DNA from: Alphaproteobacteria bacterium
GTDB taxonomy: Bacteria; Pseudomonadota; Alphaproteobacteria; CACIAM-22H2
Direction: 5' to 3'
Assembly: GCA_016869415.1 (NCBI GenBank)
Contig: VGEI01000261.1
Coordinates: forward strand, 1 to 5,432
DNA: 5,432 nucleotides
Below the pieces are notes generated by a model. That model worked only from the letters and a program-made list of their open reading frames with translations. It ran no database searches and was not told where the DNA came from. The translations under genes and the position numbers were made by a program. This document shows positions 1-5,432 of this stretch, piece after piece. Position 1 is the stretch's first letter. Each line of letters starts with the position of its first letter.

Positions 1-293
1 GCAGATGCCGCCTATCCGCCGTCGCCATGATCGTTACGAAGCCGGAATCCGCCGCAGCGGGGTGTATCTTCGTCGCTCACTTGGCGCCCCTACGGGATGC
101 AAGGAGATTGACGCAGATGCGGCGGCGCTTTCGGATGCAACGCCGGCGATCAGTCAAACGCACTGCCTCCCGTCGATATCCCACCGCGCTACTAACGTCC
201 TGCTTGGATACCTGATCGGGGCTGGTTATCGTTGAGGGTCTTTTCGGGGGGCCAGTCCAAATACTCAAGCTTTCAAAGTGGATTTCGGGGTAC
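1..293. other. 5' flank without a supportable gene
   Basis: Only short open frames occur here, on both strands. Their translations are rich in Arg, Ala and Ser and show no motif, domain or signal peptide that I recognise. The reading frame of the following hydrolase is open back to base 216, just after a TGA at 213-215, but it has no ATG, GTG or TTG before 294. The stretch may hold that gene's promoter and leader. I see no convincing -35/-10 pair, tRNA or strong hairpin, and it could contain decayed coding sequence that I cannot identify. Confidence 0.5.
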
Positions 294-1151
294 TTGCTCG
301 AACGGCGCTGGCCGGATGGCAGCGCGTCTAGACCCGCGGCATGGGTCAGCGGGTTTGTCATACTCTTTCTTTCATTGCCAGTTGTGGCTCAAGAGCGGCC
401 GTCGTCGCGCGGATTTCTCGGCCCGCCGTCTCCGGATAGCTGCTTTTGGACAGATCGCGCTTTCAAGGACGTTCCGGCACGAGATCCGGCATCGGCACCT
501 GGCGTCGTCCTGTGGAGCCACGGCCAGAACGGCGGCGGCGTGCCGAGCTGGAATGTCGGCGCGCCGCCGGTGGTCCGCATGTTCGCCGACAAGGGCTGGG
601 AGGTCGTTCTTGTCCAGCGTAACGAGCGCTGCGAGGGCAATTGTAGCCAGAAGGGCGCATCTTACGTCACGAACATGGTCGAGGAAGTCGACAAGGCGAA
701 GAAGGCTGGCTATCGCCGGATCTTGGTCGCCGGGCAATCGTTCGGCGCGGGAACCGTGCTCGACGCCGCCGGGAAGTCGACCGACATCGACGGGGTTATG
801 GCTTTCGCGCTCAGCCACGGCCGAAACTCCTGCCGGGACCCCAAGACATTCAAGCCGGACATGGTGCCGTTCCACGAGCGCATGATCAAAACTGGGATTA
901 AAGAGGCGCGCGCACCTCGAATCCTCGTCAGCATGGGCCTGGGCGATCATTGCGTCGGCATGACGTTTACGCCGATTGTGGGGCAGGGACTTGCGGAGAA
1001 GAACATCGCCTATATCCACTTCGATGAGTCCATGCGTCAGGGAGGTCACGGCGCTGCCGTCGGCCGTGAATTCGCCGCCATGTACGGAGCTTGCGTCGTC
1101 GCTTTCTTCACCCGCGACGAGCCGCCACCGCCGGGTCGCACAGTGTGTTAG
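294..1151 (+). CDS. Exported alpha/beta hydrolase, substrate unknown
   Basis: Predicted serine hydrolase of 285 residues with the alpha/beta-hydrolase fold, probably periplasmic. The N-terminus has basic residues (R4, R5, R13), a hydrophobic run at about 17-31 and a likely signal peptidase site after VVA (A32). An HGQNGGG segment (76-82) sits where the oxyanion hole usually lies. GQSFG (147-151) is the nucleophile elbow, with S149 as nucleophile. D218 in GLGDHC and H252 in GGHG are the likely acid and base. The mature part has seven cysteines (50, 113, 117, 180, 220, 267, 285), which would allow disulfides in the periplasm. The TTG at 294 is the only usual start codon in frame that keeps the signal peptide; the Shine-Dalgarno match before it is poor, so the start is uncertain. 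The gene stands alone, with about 350 bases to the next gene on its strand. The fold and export are well supported; esterase, lipase and dienelactone-hydrolase-like activities all remain possible. Confidence 0.8.
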   Translation: MLERRWPDGSASRPAAWVSGFVILFLSLPVVAQERPSSRGFLGPPSPDSCFWTDRAFKDVPARDPASAPGVVLWSHGQNGGGVPSWNVGAPPVVRMFADKGWEVVLVQRNERCEGNCSQKGASYVTNMVEEVDKAKKAGYRRILVAGQSFGAGTVLDAAGKSTDIDGVMAFALSHGRNSCRDPKTFKPDMVPFHERMIKTGIKEARAPRILVSMGLGDHCVGMTFTPIVGQGLAEKNIAYIHFDESMRQGGHGAAVGREFAAMYGACVVAFFTRDEPPPPGRTVC

Positions 1152-1234
1152 CGGCGACTATACGTCGTCGGAGCTAGCGGGACGTCTTGAGGCTGCAGCT
1201 AACGGAGGCATCGGCTCATCTGGGTTGGCAGTTT

Positions 1235-1264
1235 AGGCCTGTATGCCGCTCTGTTTGGCGGCCT
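1235..1264 (+). terminator. Weak hairpin after the hydrolase gene
   Basis: GCCGC (1245-1249) pairs with GCGGC (1258-1262) around an eight-base loop. Alternatively AGGCC (1235-1239) pairs with GGCCT (1260-1264). It lies about 85-110 bases after the hydrolase stop. No run of T follows, so intrinsic termination is doubtful; it may be a chance GC-rich inverted repeat. Confidence 0.2.
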
Positions 1265-1491
1265 GACATGATCGGTCGTTGCTCGGCCGTGACCTAGCCG
1301 GTTCTGGGCTATGCTGATTGAGATAATCCGTGCGGAGCAGCCGAAGACGTTGTCCATTAGGTCCGCGTCTGTGCCCGATGAGGCTTTCGACCTTCAGATG
1401 GGACCCGCTCGATTTCTACCCTCACCCTGCCGGGCGTCGCTCTGTGCACACCCGGCTGTACTATCCGAGATCAAGTCCTGCGGATGCCGGC

Positions 1492-1495
1492 AAGG
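1492..1495 (+). promoter_or_regulatory. Ribosome binding site for the GTG start at 1502
   Basis: AAGG lies six bases before the GTG at 1502. This supports GTG as the start, and the resulting MKRREFIAG N-terminus matches the family's usual beginning. Confidence 0.6.
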
Positions 1496-1501
1496 TAAGC
1501 A

Positions 1502-2473
1502 GTGAAGCGCAGGGAGTTCATCGCCGGTTTTGGTCTCCTGGTGGCCTCGCCCTCAGCCGGACAGGACAGCACCCGGAAGCGGATCGGGGTTGTGCGGCCC
1601 GGCCGGCGACCGCCCGACGGTGACATCCAGGTCGCCGGCATCGCCCACGCTCTGCGCGAATTCGGCCATGTCGACGGGACCGATGTTACGGTCGTCAACA
1701 GATTTGCCGACGACGGTGCCCAGGAGCTCCGCAGGGTCATCGCCGAGCTGATAAAGGAAGGGGTCGACATTCTCGTGACGGTGGGGTTGACGGCTACCCT
1801 GGCGGCGCGTGAGGCGACGCAAGCCACGCCGATCGTTGCCCTCGCCAACGTTGATCCTGTTGCAGCCGGGCTGGTCACCCAGCTAGGACGGCCGACAGGC
1901 AACGTGACCGGCGTGCTTGTCGCGCCGGAGGGCAGTCTTGCAGCTAAGCGGCTTTCGCTTCTGCACGAGGCGGTGCCACACGCCCGTCGCTTTGCGCTCT
2001 TGGCACCGGCGGATCCGGCGTTCCTGCTGCAGGTCCGGGAAACCCGGACCGCCGCGGATGCGGCCGGTGTCGAGCTTGTCGTTGTTGACGATGGCGGCGG
2101 AGACTACACGGCCGCTTTCGCGCGCATGGTGGCTGCCGGTGCTGGCGCCCTCGTCGTCGGCGCCCATCAGTTCTATGTCCGAGATCGATTGACGATTATC
2201 GCGTTGGCCGAACGGCACCGGCTTCCTGCCATCTATGAATGGCAGCAGCAGGTTGAGGATGGTGGCCTCATGCCCTTTGGCGCGAGCCTAACCGAACGCT
2301 ATCGGCGCCTTGCCCAGCACCTCGACCTTATCCTCAGGGGCAGCAAACCGGCCGATCTACCATTCGAGCAGCCGGCAATGCTGCGCTTCGTGGTGAGCCT
2401 GCGGGCGGCGCGCGCGATCGGCCTGGAGTTGTCGGCCGCCATTCTGACGCGCGCTGACGAGGTGATCGACTGA
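1502..2473 (+). CDS. ABC transporter substrate-binding protein, ABC_sub_bind/TrpX-like
   Basis: A 323-residue periplasmic binding protein of the ABC_sub_bind family (Pfam PF04392, COG2984), near the usual family length. It starts MKRREFIAG, a twin-arginine-like signal (R3 R4, F6) followed by a hydrophobic run at 7-15, with cleavage probably near residues 19-21. There is no lipobox cysteine. The first lobe begins at RIGVVRPG (27-34). LGRPTGNVTGV (128-138) corresponds to the family's conserved 'LARPGGNVTGL' segment. GGLMPFG (254-260), GSKPADLPFEQP (280-291) and the terminal ILTRADEVID (314-323) are further hallmarks. No permease or ATPase gene lies nearby, so it is an orphan binding protein that would need a transporter encoded elsewhere. 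Some relatives bind aromatic amino acids, but many are uncharacterised and the ligand cannot be read here. The gene converges on the acetyltransferase gene, with 34 bases between stops. Confidence 0.9.
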   Translation: MKRREFIAGFGLLVASPSAGQDSTRKRIGVVRPGRRPPDGDIQVAGIAHALREFGHVDGTDVTVVNRFADDGAQELRRVIAELIKEGVDILVTVGLTATLAAREATQATPIVALANVDPVAAGLVTQLGRPTGNVTGVLVAPEGSLAAKRLSLLHEAVPHARRFALLAPADPAFLLQVRETRTAADAAGVELVVVDDGGGDYTAAFARMVAAGAGALVVGAHQFYVRDRLTIIALAERHRLPAIYEWQQQVEDGGLMPFGASLTERYRRLAQHLDLILRGSKPADLPFEQPAMLRFVVSLRAARAIGLELSAAILTRADEVID

Positions 2474-2507
2474 GGCCGGGTCCCTGGATCCGCCTGGGGC
2501 TGGATGG

Positions 2508-3080
2508 TTAGCGCGTCGGCAGGGTGGTTTGGCCGGGTCCCAGCGGCCGTTGCATCATCACGCTGTCCACCCAGCGGCCGAACTTGAAACCGATCGCCGG
2601 CAGCAGCGCAACCTGGGCGAATCCGGCGGCGGCGTGGACGCCGATCGAGCCGTGATTTGCGCTGTCGCCGATCACCGCCACCATCTGGCGGTACCCGGCG
2701 CGGGTGCAGCGATCGATCAGTTCCTGCAGCAGAAGATGCCCGACGCCGCGGCGCTGGGCCTCCGGTGCGACATAGATCGAATCCTCGACCGAAAACCGGT
2801 AGGCGGAGCGCGGGCGGTAGCGCCCGGCATAGGCGTAGCCGGCGATGCGGCTGTCGGCCTCGGCCACGAGGTAGGGTAGTCGGTCGGCCAGGATGGCGGC
2901 GCGCCGACGGCGCATCTCCTCCATGTCGGGCGGCACTTCCTCGAACGAGCCCAGGCCGGTGCGCACGTGATGCACGTAGATCGCATGGATGACTTCGAGA
3001 TCGCCGTCCCGCGAATCGCGCACGACGATCGGCGCCTCACCCTTCAGCGGTTGGGTCATTGCAGGCCCTGATCCAGTCAT
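2508..3080 (-). CDS. GNAT N-acetyltransferase, phosphinothricin acetyltransferase-like
   Basis: A cytoplasmic acetyl-CoA-dependent N-acetyltransferase of 190 residues. IVVRDSRDGDLEVIHAIY (18-35) is the usual GNAT first strand and helix. The acetyl-CoA pyrophosphate loop is QRRGVG (109-114), preceded by SIYVAPEA (101-108). MVAVIGDSANHGSIGVHAAAGF (133-154, partly variable) and GFKFGRWVDSVMMQRPL (164-180) are typical of the phosphinothricin/methionine-sulfone acetyltransferase subgroup (Pat/Bar, YncA/MddA). Length agrees with that subgroup. The ATG at 3080 overlaps the TGA of the upstream amidohydrolase gene as ATGA, which points to translational coupling and supports this start. A second ATG at 3059, giving MTQPLKGEA, has AGGG six bases before it and is a fair alternative. 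The real substrate is unknown: these enzymes may act on methionine sulfoximine or sulfone, phosphinothricin or other small amines. The family call is strong; the substrate is inference. Confidence 0.88.
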   Translation of the reverse strand: MTGSGPAMTQPLKGEAPIVVRDSRDGDLEVIHAIYVHHVRTGLGSFEEVPPDMEEMRRRRAAILADRLPYLVAEADSRIAGYAYAGRYRPRSAYRFSVEDSIYVAPEAQRRGVGHLLLQELIDRCTRAGYRQMVAVIGDSANHGSIGVHAAAGFAQVALLPAIGFKFGRWVDSVMMQRPLGPGQTTLPTR

Positions 3081-3958
3081 TGCAAGAGAGTCGGGGCCGT
3101 AGCAGCGGCCTGGCGCACGAAACGTGCGAGATCGGCCGCGAGGCGAGGGAAGTTGGCGCTACGCACGATCCGCTCTTCGTCCATGTACAGGCGGCGGTTG
3201 ACCTCGATCTGCAGCGCGTGGCGCCCGCTGGCCGGCTGGCCGTAGTGGCGCGTGATGAAGCCGCCCGCGAAGGGATCGTTGCGCGCCACCGAATAGCCGA
3301 GACTCCTTAGATAAGAATCCGCCCAATCGGTGACTGCTGGTGCGCAACTCACCTCGTGCGCGTCGCCGAGCACAAAGTCGACGCGGCGCTTACCCGGATC
3401 GCGGTCCAGCGGCCCACCGACCGCCGGCATCGAGTGACAGTCGATCAGCAGGACCCGCCCGAAGCGCGCGGCCGTATCGTCGACGAGTGCCGTGAGGGCG
3501 TTGTGGTAAGGCCGGTAGAGGGTCTCGATCCAGGATTCGGCGGCGGCAAAATCCAGCTTGCCGCGGTAGATCTCGGCGCCGTTGGCCACCACGCGGGCGA
3601 TGGTGCCGAGACCGGCGCCGACGCGTGGCGACGACCGGTTTACCCAGGCCGGCAGCGCGTCGCTGAACATACCCGGATCGAGTTCGTAGGGCTCGCGATT
3701 GGGGTCGACGAACGCGCGCGGAAAGCGCGCCTTGAGCAGCGGCACGCCGGCCGGGGCGGCCTCGGCGTAGAGTTCGTCGACGAAGGCGTCCTCGGAGCGC
3801 CGCAGCATGAGCGGGTCGAGTCGCGAGGCGGCCACGAATCCGGACGGGTAGACGCTGCCGCTGTGCGGCGAGGAAAAGACCAAGGGAGCCGCAGGCTGCG
3901 CCGGATGGTCGATCTCGACGGGCGGGTCGACGGCGAAGGCGGACAAATCGTGCGGCAT
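3077..3958 (-). CDS. hutG: N-formylglutamate amidohydrolase family protein
   Basis: A cytoplasmic enzyme of 293 residues in the N-formylglutamate amidohydrolase family (Pfam PF05013, COG3741). Characterised members hydrolyse N-formylglutamate to glutamate and formate in the five-step histidine degradation route. Conserved blocks in order are SSPHSG (29-34), SEDAFVDELY (55-64), RFPRAFVDPNREPYELD (78-94), IDCHSMP (172-178), DFVLGD (194-199), NDPFAGGFITRHYG (227-240) and QIEVNRRLYMDE (250-261). H32, D173, H175, H238 and E252 lie in these blocks and are candidate metal or catalytic residues. No signal peptide is seen. The ATG at 3958 has no clear Shine-Dalgarno sequence, but the N-terminus is close to family length. 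The gene overlaps the downstream acetyltransferase by four bases. No other histidine-utilisation gene is in the window, so the substrate may be another N-formyl or N-acyl amino acid; treat the symbol as a family label. Confidence 0.9.
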   Translation of the reverse strand: MPHDLSAFAVDPPVEIDHPAQPAAPLVFSSPHSGSVYPSGFVAASRLDPLMLRRSEDAFVDELYAEAAPAGVPLLKARFPRAFVDPNREPYELDPGMFSDALPAWVNRSSPRVGAGLGTIARVVANGAEIYRGKLDFAAAESWIETLYRPYHNALTALVDDTAARFGRVLLIDCHSMPAVGGPLDRDPGKRRVDFVLGDAHEVSCAPAVTDWADSYLRSLGYSVARNDPFAGGFITRHYGQPASGRHALQIEVNRRLYMDEERIVRSANFPRLAADLARFVRQAAATAPTLLQ

Positions 3959-4240
3959 GGTGGGTTTCTGGCCAGCCGTTTAGAGCAAAGCGTTGATTTT
4001 GTCACCTGCGGCGGCACTATCCACAGGCCTGCACCGGATGCGGCGCAGGCCGGCGCGAGGCGCGCGGCGGAGCCGCAAGACCGTTCTAGGGGTTAACGGT
4101 TTCACAAGGACATTCCCCTTAAGATTCGACCCGGTCTGACGGTTGGTTTAAAGATGACGGACGCACGTTTTATTCTGATGGCCGCACTAGATGAGCTTCG
4201 GCGGCCGCCCCGGAAGGCCTCCAGTACAGATACGGTTAAC
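3959..4240. promoter_or_regulatory. Divergent intergenic region between hutG and cpdR
   Basis: Both genes are transcribed away from this 282-base stretch, so it should carry both promoters. For hutG, GTGACA (complement of 4000-4005) and TCTAAA/CTAAAC (complement of about 3978-3984) make a weak -35/-10 pair with a 15-16 base spacer. For cpdR, TTCACA at 4101-4106 resembles a -35, but no good -10 follows. GGTTAAC occurs twice, at 4091-4097 and 4234-4240, each carrying a TTAAC like a CtrA half-site. A GATTC (GANTC class, the CcrM methylation target) lies at 4123-4127. Bases 4154-4240 are open in frame with cpdR. No RNA gene is apparent. Confidence 0.45.
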
Positions 4241-4600
4241 ATGGCGGACATACTTCTGGCTGAGGACGATGACGCGATGCGCCAGTTTCTGGCGACCGCG
4301 TTGACCCGGGCCGGGCACCGGGTCTCTACCCATCGCGACGGGCGCCAGGCTCTCGACGCTCTCGGCAAGCGCTACGACCTGCTGATCGCCGATATCGTCA
4401 TGCCGGGCGTGGACGGGATCGAGCTGGCGCGGCGCGCACGGGCGAGCCAGCCGGATCTGCGGGTAATGTTCATCACCGGGTTTGCTGCCGTAGCCCTCGA
4501 GGATGGCAAGCCGGTGGTACCGGGCTCGACAGTGCTGTCCAAGCCGTTCCACCTGCGCGACCTGGTGAGCCAGGTGAAGGATCTGCTGGCCGCCGCCTGA
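4241..4600 (+). CDS. cpdR: CpdR-type single-domain response regulator
   Basis: A 119-residue receiver domain with no output domain. The acidic pocket is E8, D9 and D10, the phospho-acceptor is D51 in ADIVMPGVDG, and the switch residues are T79 and K101 (LSKPFHL). MFITGFAAVAL (76-86), VLSKPFHLRDLV (98-109) and the Ala-rich C-terminus are the signature of alphaproteobacterial CpdR. In Caulobacter, CpdR is phosphorylated at D51 through the CckA-ChpT relay. The unphosphorylated form binds ClpX, localises ClpXP to the cell pole and primes degradation of PdeA and, with RcdA and PopA, of CtrA. I chose the ATG at 4241 because orthologues begin directly at the first strand (ILLAEDD). The frame is open upstream to an ATG at 4154, which would add 29 residues unlike the family. 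Neither start has a good ribosome site. The role is inferred from orthology, which is strong here. Confidence 0.93.
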   Translation: MADILLAEDDDAMRQFLATALTRAGHRVSTHRDGRQALDALGKRYDLLIADIVMPGVDGIELARRARASQPDLRVMFITGFAAVALEDGKPVVPGSTVLSKPFHLRDLVSQVKDLLAAA

Positions 4601-4611
4601 GTGGTAGCATC

Positions 4612-4626
4612 CTCTGCGCCGCAGGG
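4612..4626 (+). terminator. Short hairpin after cpdR
   Basis: CTCTGC (4612-4617) can pair with GCAGGG (4621-4626), including one G-T pair, around a three-base loop. It starts 12 bases after the cpdR stop, in the 57-base gap between two convergent genes. No T run follows on either strand, so any termination role is uncertain. Confidence 0.22.
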
Positions 4627-4637
4627 CCGCGCCCCCG

Positions 4638-4651
4638 CTAGAACCGTCTAG
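4638..4651. terminator. Inverted repeat between the cpdR and pcs stops
   Basis: CTAGA (4638-4642) and TCTAG (4647-4651) form a perfect five-base inverted repeat around ACCG. It lies directly before the pcs stop codon on the opposite strand. The position suits a two-way terminator for convergent genes, but the stem is short and has no T tail. Confidence 0.2.
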
Positions 4652-4657
4652 GGCCGC

Positions 4658-5395
4658 TTACGCTGGCGTACCGCGTAGGGTGCGGCGCAGACTGATCAAC
4701 CCAAGATAAACCGACGAGCCAATCCACACGGCAAGCGCCCAGTGCGCCACCGCCGGCATCTGCACGACCAGCCACAGGCTGCTGAGTGCCCAGGCGGCCG
4801 TGGCGATGAGCGTCGGAATGCGCAGTTCGCGTACGCGCAGCGGGTGCACGAACTTGAGCGGCGTAAAAGTCAGGATGCCGAGCACGACCGTGGCGACCAG
4901 GTTAGCCACCGGCGGCGTCTCGAGCACGAACATGTAGAAGGCAACGATGTTCCACACGGCCGGGAAACCGACGAAGTAGTTGTCCTTGGTCTTCAGGTCG
5001 AGATTGGCGAAAGTATAGAGCGAGGTCGCCAGGATGTAGGCGGCGCCGAGCACGGCGAGCGGGCCGGGCAGCAGCTCGAACTGCCACATGAAAACCGCCG
5101 GCACGACCACGTAGGTGAAGTAGTCGACCACGTTGTCCAGAGTGGCGCCATCGAAGCGCGGGATGACCTCGCGGACGCCGAATTTGCGGGCCGCCGGACC
5201 GTCCAGCCCGTCAATGAACATGGCCAGGCCGAGCCAGAGCAGGGCGGCCCGCGCGTCGCCGGCGACCACCGCCAGCAGGGCGAGCAGGCCGATGACCACG
5301 CCACTGGCTGTGAAGACATGCACTGCCCAGGCAGCGCCGAGGCGCAGCCGGGGTTTGTGATCGAGAGCGGCGCTCAGCTCACCAGTGGACGGCAT
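4658..5395 (-). CDS. pcs: Phosphatidylcholine synthase
   Basis: An integral inner-membrane enzyme of 245 residues that condenses choline with CDP-diacylglycerol to give phosphatidylcholine and CMP. This is the one-step route found in many host-associated and soil alphaproteobacteria. The CDP-alcohol phosphatidyltransferase motif is complete in the Pcs variant with 12 residues before the glycine: D65-G66, A69-R70, G83, D87 and D91. VHVFTASG (25-32), LDNVVDYFTYVVVPA (86-100), GFPAVWNIVAFYMF (143-156) and FTPLKFVHPLRVRELR (177-192) match the Sinorhizobium Pcs pattern. About eight membrane segments can be traced, roughly 25-46, 50-62, 93-106, 110-130, 146-159, 163-180, 195-213 and 217-235. The ATG at 5395 gives nearly the rhizobial length and N-terminus. 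The frame stays open to the window edge, so GTG or TTG starts upstream (TTG at 5425) remain possible. Choline supply genes are not in view. Confidence 0.95.
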   Translation of the reverse strand: MPSTGELSAALDHKPRLRLGAAWAVHVFTASGVVIGLLALLAVVAGDARAALLWLGLAMFIDGLDGPAARKFGVREVIPRFDGATLDNVVDYFTYVVVPAVFMWQFELLPGPLAVLGAAYILATSLYTFANLDLKTKDNYFVGFPAVWNIVAFYMFVLETPPVANLVATVVLGILTFTPLKFVHPLRVRELRIPTLIATAAWALSSLWLVVQMPAVAHWALAVWIGSSVYLGLISLRRTLRGTPA

Positions 5396-5397
5396 GG

Positions 5398-5404
5398 CCT
5401 CCTC
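5398..5404 (-). promoter_or_regulatory. Ribosome binding site for pcs
   Basis: Read on the minus strand, GAGGAGG ends two bases before the ATG at 5395; its first GAGG stands five bases from the ATG, a workable spacing. It favours this ATG over the upstream TTG and GTG codons. Confidence 0.55.
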
Positions 5405-5432
5405 AAGCGTTACCACGACGGGCAAAAAACCG

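Larger units (their letters stand above)
1152..1501. other. Intergenic spacer, 350 bases
   Basis: No convincing gene lies between the hydrolase and the substrate-binding protein. It contains a hairpin near 1235-1264, listed separately. It also contains a 64-codon open frame, ATG 1311 to TGA 1503-1505, whose stop overlaps the GTG start of the next gene as GTGA. That frame has no ribosome site and no recognisable motif. A TATGCT hexamer at 1310-1315 could be a -10 box, but no good -35 stands at the right distance. The promoter of the downstream gene probably lies here but cannot be placed. Confidence 0.5.

Noticed and set aside
232..885. 217-codon plus-strand open frame overlapping the hydrolase
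   Set aside because: It is a frame shift of the same DNA, very rich in Arg, Ser and Thr, with no motif; the 294-1151 frame is clearly the coding one.
372..1049. 225-codon minus-strand open frame opposite the hydrolase
   Set aside because: The plus strand encodes a signal peptide, GQSFG elbow and triad. The minus-strand product is Arg/Ala/His-rich without a domain.
2474..2507. Terminator between the convergent binding-protein and acetyltransferase genes
   Set aside because: The 34-base gap contains the palindrome GGATCC and G/C-rich words but no stem with useful length and no T run.
3356..4096. 246-codon plus-strand open frame opposite hutG
   Set aside because: It is the complement of a frame carrying all the amidohydrolase family blocks. 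Its own translation is rich in Arg, Gly, Val and Ala with no recognisable motif, as expected for a shadow in GC-rich DNA.
4187..4552. Minus-strand open frame opposite cpdR
   Set aside because: It is a shadow of the receiver domain, which has all its conserved residues on the plus strand.
1..5432. CRISPR array, tRNA, rRNA, insertion sequence or defence system
   Set aside because: I found no regularly spaced repeats, cloverleaf-like segments, transposase motifs or known defence domains. All sizeable genes have ordinary metabolic, transport or signalling assignments.

Overview
The window is GC-rich DNA from an alphaproteobacterium. The strongest evidence is a CpdR-type single-domain response regulator (cell-cycle adaptor for ClpXP) next to a bacterial phosphatidylcholine synthase (Pcs). 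A Tat-like 'MKRREFIAG' substrate-binding protein of a kind multiplied in Rhizobiales and Rhodospirillales fits this too. The genus cannot be fixed from the sequence.

Layout. Bases 1-293 hold no gene I can support. At 294-1151 (+) there is an exported serine alpha/beta hydrolase of unknown substrate with a TTG start. Bases 1152-1501 are a mostly empty spacer with a possible weak hairpin. At 1502-2473 (+) there is a periplasmic ABC transporter substrate-binding protein of the ABC_sub_bind/TrpX class with a GTG start and no permease or ATPase gene beside it. It converges on a minus-strand pair: an N-formylglutamate amidohydrolase (3077-3958) followed by a phosphinothricin-type GNAT acetyltransferase (2508-3080). 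The pair overlaps by ATGA and is probably one operon. A divergent intergenic region (3959-4240) separates it from cpdR (4241-4600, +), which converges on pcs (4658-5395, -).

How the genes relate. The right part (2508-5395) looks like chromosomal housekeeping and cell-cycle content: formyl-amide or amino-acid catabolism plus an acetyltransferase, proteolysis control by CpdR, and membrane lipid synthesis by Pcs. The left part (1-2473) holds two unrelated exported proteins with non-ATG starts and long empty flanks, which suggests accessory content. I see no CRISPR array, tRNA, rRNA, insertion sequence, prophage or defence system, and no clear new multi-gene system. The items most worth checking are the coupled hydrolase-acetyltransferase pair, the cpdR upstream region and start, and the uncharacterised exported hydrolase.
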